Positions 1-6,320 of a DNA stretch of 11,654 nt are shown in pieces. The stretch covers positions 1 to 11,654 of the forward strand of contig CALAUL010000023.1 in assembly GCA_937892255.1 (NCBI GenBank). Direction: 5' to 3'. The notes beneath the pieces are model-generated. The model was not told the origin of the DNA and searched no databases. It saw only the letters and a list, made by a program, of their open reading frames with translations. The stretch comes from an uncultured Bacteroidales bacterium (GTDB lineage Bacteria; Bacteroidota; Bacteroidia; Bacteroidales; Marinilabiliaceae). Position numbers and translations under genes: made by a program. How positions within the stretch are numbered: position 1 is the stretch's first letter; the number at the start of each line of letters is the position of its first letter.

Positions 1-32
1 TTTGGCTTATAACGCTATATTAAATATGTCGG

Positions 33-48
33 GCAACGGTATCGTTGC
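33..48. repeat. Small perfect inverted repeat (6-bp stem, 4-nt loop)
   Basis: GCAACG, loop GTAT, then CGTTGC forms a short GC-rich hairpin. It lies about 40 nt beyond the stop of the broken minus-strand small gene, so it could be the remains of that gene's terminator. Neither side carries a convincing T-run, so a terminator role is only a guess. The rest of positions 1-88 shows no coding region I can support. Confidence 0.35.
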
Positions 49-88
49 GGATTAATTATAAGTTATGAGTGATGATCTATAAAGTAAT

Positions 89-288
89 TTAATGGGTTAG
101 TATTGTTTTGTTTTTTTTTTTCATCCATTCTTGGTACAAAGCAACGGGACCTTCGTGCCAACGTTTGGTGCTCTCTTGTTCCAATTGTTTGTACATATCT
201 AAAGAATAGATTTGGCGCATGTCTTCAATCTTAGCTTGTATTGCTCAATGCAAAAAGAGATGAAATACGAAATTTCGCTGCTACGCAT
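89..288 (-). pseudogene. Broken small gene, N-terminus resembling DUF3791-type proteins (frameshifted)
   Basis: Reading the minus strand from the ATG at 288-286 gives a 29-residue peptide beginning MRSSEISYFISFCIEQYK that stops at 201-199. The next frame is open from just after a TGA (about 246) to a TAA at 91-89 and reads KIEDMRQIYSLDMYKQLEQE and onward, rich in Tyr, Trp, Lys and Glu like a real small protein. Restoring one lost base near positions 232-238 would join the two into about 66 residues. The ISYFISFCIEQYK stretch recalls the start of the short DUF3791 proteins common in Bacteroidales; this is from memory and tentative. I do not recognise the second half. A good promoter lies about 20 nt upstream of the 288 start, which supports a formerly real gene. 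The 3' end also crosses an 11-base A run (minus strand), itself prone to slippage or sequencing error. Alternatively, a 43-residue ORF starting at ATG 220 could be expressed alone. Function unknown. Confidence 0.45.
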
Positions 289-313
289 ATCAATTCTTTT
301 GGATATTTAGATG

Positions 314-344
314 CAAAGTTACACTTTTTTTCAAGTTGCGCAAG
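314..344 (-). promoter_or_regulatory. Bacteroidota-type promoter for the broken small gene
   Basis: On the minus strand, CTTG (344-341), a 19-nt spacer, and then TAACTTTG (321-314) match the Bacteroides primary sigma consensus TTTG-N19-TAnnTTTG, with one mismatch in the -33 box and none in the -7 box. Transcription would start around 307-310, about 20 nt before the ATG at 288. The match is good enough to help decide which ATG began the small gene. Confidence 0.6.
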
Positions 345-447
345 AAAAATCGCAGTTGGGAACGATTCGCTATTTATAGTTTTATTTTTCTGCTTTTCTT
401 TGACTATTGGCATTATAAGAAGCTGTTTAAATTTAATTAAAAACTAA

Positions 448-473
448 TTTGAGAGGTTGAAAAAACTCTCAAA
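448..473. repeat. Perfect 8-bp inverted repeat, possible IS left end
   Basis: TTTGAGAG (448-455) and CTCTCAAA (466-473) are exact reverse complements around a 10-nt A-rich loop. The repeat lies about 80-100 nt before the transposase remnant's ATG and roughly where the left end of the insertion sequence should be. It may be part of the terminal region, or a hairpin that blocks incoming transcription, as some IS ends carry. There is no intact right end to compare with, so the assignment is tentative. Confidence 0.4.
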
Positions 474-498
474 ACCATACTTAAATATTGATTATCAG

Positions 499-529
499 TT
501 TTATAAGTGAATATTTTTTCGTATCTTTA
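499..529 (+). promoter_or_regulatory. Promoter-like motif upstream of the transposase remnant
   Basis: TTTT (499-502), a 19-nt spacer and TATCTTTA (522-529) match the Bacteroides TTTG-N19-TAnnTTTG consensus with one mismatch in each box. The predicted start is about 15 nt before the transposase ATG at 551. This is probably the element's own promoter, still largely intact. Confidence 0.4.
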
Positions 530-550
530 AGAGCGTCAAACAATAAAGAA

Positions 551-991
551 ATGAATCATTATTCAACAGATCTTACCGATAACCAGTGGCAAGTTATAGA
601 AAAATTTTTAGATGTGCAAGTGCGAAAGTGCAAATATTCTCTAGAAGCATGGTAAACGCAATCAATTACCTCCTAAAAACGGGTTGCCAGTGGAGGATGC
701 TTCCCAAGGATTTCCCTCCTTACAACCTCGTTTACTACTATTTCTCGAAATGAAAGAACGAAGGTGTTTTTGAGGAGCTGTTTTTCAAATTGCACATCAT
801 GGTTGCGCGTCATGTTAGGGTGCGCAAAATGTCCTAGTTTGGGACTTATCGATTCCAGAAGCGTTAAAACATCACATCACGTTGACAGGTGCAGAGGCAT
901 TGATGGCAATAAGAAAATAAAAGGTCGGAAACAGCATTTGGTCGTTGACACGTTAGGCATTGACAAATGGTTGTGGGGTGATGAGGTATAG
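551..991 (+). pseudogene. IS5-like transposase, truncated and frameshifted
   Basis: Three frames together rebuild the first half of an IS5-family DDE transposase. Frame one (551-655) reads MNHYSTDLTDNQWQVIEKFL, the usual DUF4096-like N-terminus. Frame two (about 649-837) carries NAINYLLKTGCQWRMLPKDF and VYYYFSK, then an in-frame TGA at 751-753 where relatives have Trp (SKWKNEG). Frame three (about 833-991) carries PSLGLIDSRSVKTSHHVD, GIDGNKKIKGRKQH and VVDTLG. The Asp of LIDSRSVK is the first catalytic acid. The second Asp (in the usual N..HD motif) and the Glu are missing because the gene is cut off after VVDTLG (near 955); the last residues before the stop at 989-991 do not look like transposase. 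At least two frameshifts, one nonsense change and a 3' truncation show it is inactive. The ATG at 764 that opens frame three is not a real start. Confidence 0.8.
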
Positions 992-1133
992 ATTTAGAAG
1001 CTATTGTATTGATGTAGGTTGGATATGTTTGTATTATTTGTTATAGATATATGGTTTGTCATTGTCTCTTTAGTACAGTTTGATGAAAAGGGGAAGAATA
1101 TTATTCTATGTGTTATATAAAACATCTGTCAAA

Positions 1134-1165
1134 TTTGTAAAAGTCTTTTCAAGTCTCTAATTTTG
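1134..1165 (+). promoter_or_regulatory. Bacteroidota-type promoter immediately before yfhO
   Basis: TTTG (1134-1137), a 20-nt spacer and TAATTTTG (1158-1165) match the Bacteroides consensus with no mismatch in either box. The -7 box ends only 5 nt before the yfhO ATG at 1171, so transcription would begin at or within a few bases of the start codon. That gives an almost leaderless message. I see no other full match between the IS remnant and yfhO. This 992-1170 stretch holds no gene I can support. Confidence 0.55.
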
Positions 1166-1170
1166 TAGTC

Positions 1171-3669
1171 ATGAAAAAGTTATTTAGCATAGAGACGTTG
1201 AAGAGCTGTGTGCCGTATATTGTGGCTGTTGCTCTTTTTATAGGTCTAAGTATGGCCTATTTCTATCCTGTGATGCAGGGTATGCAGTTGCCTCAAAATG
1301 ATGATATCAATGGTAAGGGTGCAGCTCGTGAGTTGGTTGAATACGAACAAGCTACTGGAGAGTGTGCGCAGTGGACCAATTCGATGTTTGGAGGTATGCC
1401 TGCATATCAGATAAAAGCTGATTCGTCAAGCAATATATATCGAGATATGAATATGTTGTCACGTCTGGGGCTTCCATATCATACTATGGCGATGTTATTC
1501 CTCTATATGGTAGGTTTTTATTTGCTTATGTTGTCGTTGCGAGTCAATAAGTGGCTTTCGATAGTAGGTGCTATTGCATTTGCCTTTGGTTCGTATAATA
1601 TCATCATCATCATAGCCGGACACATCACAAAAGCGTATGCCATAGCCCTTATGCCAGCTGTAATAGCGGGGGTGCTGATGGTCTTCAATGGTCGTCGTGT
1701 AGCAGGTGGTGTGTGTACTATGTTGGCTTTGGGTATGCAGATAGCATATAATCATGTGCAGATAACATATTATTTAGCTATGGCGCTCATGGTGCTCGTG
1801 ATAGCGAAGTTTATATATGCGATAAAGGAGAAGGAGATAAAAGCATTCTTTGTCAATGTGGCTATTCTTGTTGGAGCTTCGGTGATGGCTATTCTTCCAG
1901 CTACGGCTGGTCTTTGGACAACATACGAATATGGTGAATACTCTACGCGCGGAGCTTCTGAGTTGACTGCAGCACCGGGGGAGAGACAAGATAAGGGTTT
2001 GGATAAGGATTATGCTTTGGCATGGAGTTATGGTGTGCATGAGACGTTGACCCTCTTTATACCAGATGTGGTAGGAGGAGCTTCGGAGGCTATAGGATAT
2101 GATAATAAGTCGGTGAAGAAGATAAATGATGTTCAGATACGAGATATAGTAGCACAGCAGTCGAAGTATTGGGGTGGTCGTTCGTTTACTTCAGGACCTG
2201 TATATGTAGGAGCTGTTGTTTGTTTTTTGTTTGTCTTAGGCTGTGTATATTACAGAGGTAAGGAGAAATGGTGGATAATAGCGGCAACCATCTTATCGTT
2301 GTTCCTTGCATGGGGTAAGAACTTCCCGTTGTTTACGGACTTCATGTTTGACTATTTTCCGATGTATAATAAGTTTCGTACGGTGGAGATGGCGCTTGTC
2401 ATTGCTTCAGTTACGATACCATTATTGGGAATGCTTGGACTTAAGGAGTTGTATGACAATCCAGAGAGGATACGATATGAATTAGGTAAATTCTTTACGG
2501 CAGTAGGATTGACAGCTGGTGTTGCTTTACTTATAGCGTTTATGCCAGGGTCGTTTTACTCGTTTATGAGTGATATGGAGATGGCACAGTTTGATGAACT
2601 GATAAAGCAAAATGCTGTATATGCTACATTGCAACAAGCAATAATAGATGCACGACAGAGTTTGACGGTGGCAGATGCAGTGCGTTCTGCTATGTTTGTC
2701 CTTTTGGCATCTTCGGCATTGTGGTTTTATAGCACAAGGAAGATAGGAGAGAAATATGCGTTGGGGGCATTGGCTTTGTTGGTGCTCATAGACCTTTGGG
2801 TAGTGGATAAGAGATATTTGGCGGAAGAGCATTTTGAGTCTAAGATGTCATCAAAAGCTAATCCGTTTGCAGAGACAGTAGCAGATAAGGCTATTAAGGC
2901 AGATAAAGAACCACATCGAGTATTGTCGTTGTATTCATCACCGTTCAATGATGCTATAACATCATATCATCATCATTCGGTGGGAGGGTATCATGGGGCG
3001 AAATTGCGTCGTTATCAGGATTTGATAGACAACTATCTTGGGGCAGAGTGGAGTCAGCTAAGGGGAGCTTTGCAGAAGCAGGATATAGCGACATTGGAGC
3101 AATGTCTGGCATCATCGAAAGCTCTTAATATGCTTAATACTAAATATCTCATAAACAATCCTAATGCAGAACCTATAGTAAACCCTTATGCACAAGGTGC
3201 GGCATGGCTTGTAGATGAAGTCAAGTGTGTGGCTAATGCAGATGATGCTATAGCATCGCTTCGTACTTCGGACCTTACTAAAACAGCTATTATGGAGAAG
3301 GAGGTTATCTTGAGTGATGAAGTAGATACCCTTTCGACGATAGAGAGGACTTTGTATGCACCGGATAAGTTGAGTTATAAGGTCAACTGTGCAACGGATA
3401 AGGTGGCTGTCTTTAGCGAGATATATTATCCAGCTGGATGGAGAGCCTTTGTCGATGGAGAAGAGGTTGAGATAATGAGGGCGAACTACGTACTTAGAGC
3501 ATTACCGTTGTCGGCCGGAGAACACGAAGTGGAATTTCGTTTTGAACCTAAATCATTTGAAATGGGCGCATTAATATCTAATATAGCGTCGGTATTGATA
3601 GTACTGATAGTATTAGGATCAATAGGTTGGGCTGTGTTTAAAAGAGTTAAAACAGAAAGAGCGGAATAA
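1171..3669 (+). CDS. YfhO family polytopic membrane protein (GT-C-like)
   Basis: An 832-residue protein of the YfhO family (PF09586), a good full length for Bacteroidota members. Topology seen: one N-terminal helix (about 12-33), an extracytoplasmic loop with D44-D45 and a conserved-looking MFGGMPAYQI segment (72-81), then about ten hydrophobic segments between 104 and 545. These include the re-entrant-looking FPMYNKFRT stretch (396-404). A soluble domain of about 250 residues contains SYHHHSVGGYHGAKLRRYQ (598-616), and a final helix lies at about 798-823. The acidic first loop and many helices are typical of GT-C glycosyltransferases. Bacillus subtilis YfhO is linked to glycosylation of lipoteichoic acid; Bacteroidota lack that polymer, so the acceptor here is unknown and an envelope glycoconjugate is an inference. 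The ATG at 1171 is the only Met before the first helix; there is no Shine-Dalgarno, as usual in this phylum. Isoleucine is often encoded by ATA, as in other genes of this window. Confidence 0.85.
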   Translation: MKKLFSIETLKSCVPYIVAVALFIGLSMAYFYPVMQGMQLPQNDDINGKGAARELVEYEQATGECAQWTNSMFGGMPAYQIKADSSSNIYRDMNMLSRLGLPYHTMAMLFLYMVGFYLLMLSLRVNKWLSIVGAIAFAFGSYNIIIIIAGHITKAYAIALMPAVIAGVLMVFNGRRVAGGVCTMLALGMQIAYNHVQITYYLAMALMVLVIAKFIYAIKEKEIKAFFVNVAILVGASVMAILPATAGLWTTYEYGEYSTRGASELTAAPGERQDKGLDKDYALAWSYGVHETLTLFIPDVVGGASEAIGYDNKSVKKINDVQIRDIVAQQSKYWGGRSFTSGPVYVGAVVCFLFVLGCVYYRGKEKWWIIAATILSLFLAWGKNFPLFTDFMFDYFPMYNKFRTVEMALVIASVTIPLLGMLGLKELYDNPERIRYELGKFFTAVGLTAGVALLIAFMPGSFYSFMSDMEMAQFDELIKQNAVYATLQQAIIDARQSLTVADAVRSAMFVLLASSALWFYSTRKIGEKYALGALALLVLIDLWVVDKRYLAEEHFESKMSSKANPFAETVADKAIKADKEPHRVLSLYSSPFNDAITSYHHHSVGGYHGAKLRRYQDLIDNYLGAEWSQLRGALQKQDIATLEQCLASSKALNMLNTKYLINNPNAEPIVNPYAQGAAWLVDEVKCVANADDAIASLRTSDLTKTAIMEKEVILSDEVDTLSTIERTLYAPDKLSYKVNCATDKVAVFSEIYYPAGWRAFVDGEEVEIMRANYVLRALPLSAGEHEVEFRFEPKSFEMGALISNIASVLIVLIVLGSIGWAVFKRVKTERAE

Positions 3670-3692
3670 AAATTAAAAAAAATTAGCAGAAA

Positions 3693-3720
3693 AAGCGTGG
3701 AGATGCAAAAATAAACGCTT
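3693..3720 (+). repeat. Weak inverted repeats after yfhO
   Basis: AAGCGT (3693-3698) pairs with ACGCTT (3715-3720) around a 16-nt loop. It overlaps a second pair, TGCAAA (3704-3709) and TTTGCA (3722-3727). Both lie in the 127-nt gap before tonB. They could form a poor terminator or alternative hairpins, but there is no T-run and the function is uncertain. I see no clear TAnnTTTG promoter for tonB in this gap; TAATTTG at 3720-3726 is one base short of the -7 box. Confidence 0.25.
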
Positions 3721-3796
3721 AATTTGCAGTCGGAATTAGAAATTACTTGACTTTATATAAACCGACAGTTCGTAGAACGTCAATATTGTTTAACGC

Positions 3797-4483
3797 ATGG
3801 AAATCAAAAAGACACCCAAAGCGGACCTTGAGAACAAGAAAACGCTCTTTACGGAGATTGGTCTTGCGATAGCTCTTGGTTTGTGCTTAGTGGCATTCGA
3901 GTATTCGACACAGGAGGTGAAGATTGACTTGGAAGCTATGCCGGAAGAGGTAGTTGTAGAGGAGGAACAGGCTCCTGTTACAAGACAGGAGGAGGTTAAA
4001 CCACCACCACCACCACCACCACCTAAGATGGCTGACGTGCTCAATATTGTGGACGATAACGTAGAATTGGACGATGAAGCGGCTCTTTTCGATTCAGAAT
4101 TTGATGAGGAAGCAGAAGTGGAGTTCCAAGAGGTAGAGGTAGAAGAAGAGGTTGTCGAGGATACAGAGGAAGTATTCATCATTGTAGAGCAAATGCCTCA
4201 GTTCCCAGGTGGCGATGAGGCTCTCCTTAAGTATTTGGCAACATCGGTGAAATACCCGGTTATCGCACAAGAGAATGGTATCCAAGGTCGTGTGTTTGTA
4301 TCATTCGTTATTGATAAGAATGGCGATGTGACAAATGTACGAGTAGCTCGTCCGTTTGACCCGAACCTCGATAAAGAGGCTGTTCGTGTGGTACAATCAA
4401 TGCCAAAGTGGACACCGGGTAAGCAACGTGGTAAGGCTGTAAAGGTATCATACAATGTGCCTATCAACTTCGTGTTGCAGTAA
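3797..4483 (+). CDS. tonB: TonB family energy transducer with acidic linker
   Basis: A 228-residue TonB protein. It links the inner-membrane ExbB-ExbD motor to TonB-dependent outer-membrane transporters through its C-terminal domain. Seen in order: a short basic N-terminus (3-16), one uncleaved signal-anchor helix (about 19-36), and a linker with an eight-proline run (69-76). A very acidic Glu/Asp/Val stretch follows (about 86-127). The C-terminal TonB domain (about 137-228) contains FPGGDEALLKYLA, YP.IAQENGIQGRV (153-165), VIDKNGDV and MPKWTPGKQRGK (202-213), ending in VPINF, which matches the Bacteroidota version of the fold. exbB and exbD are not in this window, so it appears to stand alone. 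The ATG at 3797 places the anchor helix at the usual distance; no Shine-Dalgarno is visible. The linker differs from the Pro/Lys/Glu linker of enterobacterial TonB. Which transporters it serves cannot be told. Confidence 0.92.
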   Translation: MEIKKTPKADLENKKTLFTEIGLAIALGLCLVAFEYSTQEVKIDLEAMPEEVVVEEEQAPVTRQEEVKPPPPPPPPKMADVLNIVDDNVELDDEAALFDSEFDEEAEVEFQEVEVEEEVVEDTEEVFIIVEQMPQFPGGDEALLKYLATSVKYPVIAQENGIQGRVFVSFVIDKNGDVTNVRVARPFDPNLDKEAVRVVQSMPKWTPGKQRGKAVKVSYNVPINFVLQ

Positions 4484-4511
4484 TCTGATAACAGAGTAAG
4501 TTAAAATAAAG

Positions 4512-4540
4512 GAGGTTGTTCTAACAGGACAACCTCTTTT
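4512..4540. terminator. Strong intrinsic terminator, probably bidirectional
   Basis: A 10-bp stem GAGGTTGTTC / GGACAACCTC (4512-4521 and 4527-4536, one G-U pair) with a 5-nt loop is followed by TTTT and a T-rich tail on the plus strand, ending the tonB transcript. Upstream of the stem the plus strand is A-rich (TTAAAATAAAG), so on the minus strand the hairpin is also followed by a T-rich stretch. It could therefore end the convergent bcp transcript, whose stop codon lies about 80 nt away. Confidence 0.85.
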
Positions 4541-4618
4541 ATTTTGATTTGCATCAGTGTAGATAAAAATCTGTCCTTTTAGCTGTATGTATTTTGAGCC
4601 AGTAAGGAGGTATACATA

Positions 4619-5074
4619 TTATTTGCTAAGTCCCAATATCTGAGAAGCGTGATTTTTCGTCTCGACCTTTTCGATGACGTTGATACAGATTCCTTGTTCG
4701 TCGAAGATAAAAGTTCGACGCAAGGTTCCGATACAGGTCTTGCCGCACATCTTCTTCTCACCCCATGCGCCGAAAGCTTGTTGCATTTCCGTAGTCTTGT
4801 CAGACAAGAGAGTGAAGGGGAGATTGTTTTTCTCGATGAACTTCTGATGTGAAGTGACAGAATCTTTGCTGACGCCTATGACGTTATAGCCGGCGGCTGT
4901 GAGAGCTTCGTAGTTGTCTCGTAGATTGCATGCTTCAGCGGTGCAACCGGGTGTGTTGTCTTTTGGGTAGAAGTAGATGATGGTTCTCTTGCCAATGAGG
5001 TCGTTGCTACTGACTATATTGCCGTTGTTGTCCGTCACCTCAAAGACGGGCATTTTGTCTCCTATTTGTATCAT
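4619..5074 (-). CDS. bcp: Thioredoxin-dependent peroxiredoxin, Bcp/PrxQ type
   Basis: A 151-residue peroxiredoxin that reduces hydrogen and organic peroxides with thioredoxin as electron donor, in the cytoplasm. The peroxidatic cysteine is C44 in DNTPGCTAEAC and the resolving cysteine is C49, the five-residue spacing typical of the PrxQ/Bcp group (C45 and C50 in E. coli). FYPKD (35-39), the active-site Thr at 41, and R119 in the TLRRTF stretch are in place, and the length is normal. Two additional cysteines, C110 and C114, occur in KKMCGKTCIG, where other members usually have Tyr or Met, for example KKMYGKxYMG. This may add a second disulfide or metal site. It is the last gene of the minus-strand cluster, 13 nt after serB, and faces tonB across the terminator. 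No promoter of its own is evident. Confidence 0.93.
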   Translation of the reverse strand: MIQIGDKMPVFEVTDNNGNIVSSNDLIGKRTIIYFYPKDNTPGCTAEACNLRDNYEALTAAGYNVIGVSKDSVTSHQKFIEKNNLPFTLLSDKTTEMQQAFGAWGEKKMCGKTCIGTLRRTFIFDEQGICINVIEKVETKNHASQILGLSK

Positions 5075-5087
5075 ATGTTTTGAAAGT

Positions 5088-6320
5088 TTAGTTTATCTCT
5101 CTGTCTCTAAATCCTATCATATAGAGGATTGTGTCAAGTCCGTTCTCTGATATGGCATGTTGAGCGTTGGCTTTCACCTTTGGTTTGGCATGGAAGGCAA
5201 TGCCAAGGCCGGCTAGCTGTATCATGGGCAAGTCGTTAGAGCCATCGCCAACGGCAATACATTGTTCGAGATGTAGGTCTTCTTTAAAAGCAAGGAGTTT
5301 GAGGTAGTCGGCTTTCTTGGCTCCATCGACAATTTCGCCGACATATCGGCCTGTGAGTTTGCCGTCCTCTACTTCTAATTCGTTGGCAAAGACGTAGTCG
5401 ATACCGAGTTTGCTTTTGAGGAAGTTGCCGAAATAGTTGAACCCGCCGGAGAGTATGGCTGTCTTATATCCGTATTTCTTCAGTGTACGGAAGAGTCGTT
5501 CTGCGCCTTCGGTAAGAGGAAGTCTTTCGGCTATCTCTTTCATTACAGACACATCAAGACCTTTAAGCAAGGCGACACGTTTGGTGAAGCTCTCTTTGAA
5601 GTCAATTTCACCTCTCATGGCTGACTCTGTGATAGCAGATACTTCGTCATAGACTCCGGCGCAACGAGCCAATTCATCTATTACCTCTGCTTGTATGAGG
5701 GTAGAGTCCATATCGAAGCATACCAAGCGACGGTTGCGACGATAGATGTTGTCCTCTTGAAAGGCTAGGTCAATGCCTGTTTCCTTTGATATTTGGAGAA
5801 AGTCTTTCTTAAGTTTATCCTCATCGCGAGGAACACCTCGTACGGAGAATTCAACGACAGCCATGACGTTGTTGTCGCTGTTTGTAAGATGTCGGCGACC
5901 TGAGATACGTGTTATCTTATCTATGTTGAGGCCTTGTTCGGAGATGACGGAAGTGACTTTTGAGAGTTGTTCTCCTGTAAGGTAACGTCCGATGAGTGTT
6001 ATGATGTTGCGTTCCTTGCCTTGATGTCCTACCCACTCTTTGTATTCGTCGAGGGGGATAGGTGTGAACTTGGGTATCAGTCCGAGTTCGTATCCTTTGA
6101 AAAGGAGGTCTTTGAGAACTGCCGATGAGTCATTTTTGGCAGAGAGACCGAAGAGTATGCCGAGGCTGAGGTCGTTGTGTATTGTCGCCTGACCGATATC
6201 GAGAATGTCTACATCGTGTTTGGCTAATACTTTGGTGAGAGCGGCTGTTACGCCGGGACGGTCTGCTCCTTGTAAGTTGAGACGTATGAGTTCTTTAATC
6301 TCTTCACGATTATTGTTCAT
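5088..6320 (-). CDS. serB: Phosphoserine phosphatase with two ACT domains
   Basis: A 410-residue SerB, which hydrolyses O-phospho-L-serine to serine, the last step of serine synthesis. Residues about 8-85 and 105-185 look like two ACT regulatory domains, the arrangement known for serine-sensing SerB2-type enzymes. The HAD domain follows from about 197. Its motif I is DMDST with nucleophile D203 and acid D205, motif II is SGG (291-293), the motif III lysine is in DGAKKAD (K335/K336), and motif IV is GDGSNDLPM with D359 and D363. All catalytic positions are present. The frame stays open upstream to 6377, but the first 19 codons lie inside the upstream SDR gene. The ATG at 6320 opens directly into the ACT domain and gives only an 11-nt overlap with that gene, so I chose it. 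The overlap suggests translational coupling. Feedback by serine through the ACT domains is likely from the family, not shown here. Confidence 0.93.
   Translation of the reverse strand: MNNNREEIKELIRLNLQGADRPGVTAALTKVLAKHDVDILDIGQATIHNDLSLGILFGLSAKNDSSAVLKDLLFKGYELGLIPKFTPIPLDEYKEWVGHQGKERNIITLIGRYLTGEQLSKVTSVISEQGLNIDKITRISGRRHLTNSDNNVMAVVEFSVRGVPRDEDKLKKDFLQISKETGIDLAFQEDNIYRRNRRLVCFDMDSTLIQAEVIDELARCAGVYDEVSAITESAMRGEIDFKESFTKRVALLKGLDVSVMKEIAERLPLTEGAERLFRTLKKYGYKTAILSGGFNYFGNFLKSKLGIDYVFANELEVEDGKLTGRYVGEIVDGAKKADYLKLLAFKEDLHLEQCIAVGDGSNDLPMIQLAGLGIAFHAKPKVKANAQHAISENGLDTILYMIGFRDREIN

Larger units (their letters stand above)
448..991 (+). mobile_element. Truncated IS5-family-like insertion sequence remnant
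   Basis: This stretch holds the N-terminal half of a DDE transposase with its upstream region and a promoter-like motif. The right half of the element, including the later catalytic residues and the right terminal repeat, is absent; similarity to the transposase stops near 955. The left boundary is placed at the inverted repeat at 448 and the right boundary at the end of the last open frame. Both are approximate because no target-site duplication or paired terminal repeats can be seen. The element is almost certainly immobile by itself. Confidence 0.6.

Noticed and set aside
231..413. Minus-strand open frame of 60 codons
   Set aside because: It runs through the well-matched minus-strand promoter at 314-344 and lacks any motif; the gene start at 288 fits the promoter better.
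241..447. Plus-strand open frame of 68 codons in the left intergenic region
   Set aside because: It overlaps the minus-strand promoter and the small broken gene's 5' part, has no recognisable motif and no promoter of its own, and its composition looks like chance reading of AT-rich DNA.
764..991. Possible stand-alone 75-residue protein
   Set aside because: Only the part from about 833 resembles transposase; the first residues come from a shifted reading of the same transposase, so it is a fragment of the pseudogene.
3992..4023. Tandem CCA/CCT repeat as a possible CRISPR or variable repeat
   Set aside because: It simply encodes the eight-proline run of TonB; there are no spacers. A change in repeat number is possible but would only alter the proline count in steps of one codon.
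3790..4182. Serine/threonine-rich 130-codon frame opposite tonB
   Set aside because: The low-complexity composition is the antisense image of the Glu/Asp/Pro-rich linker in tonB.
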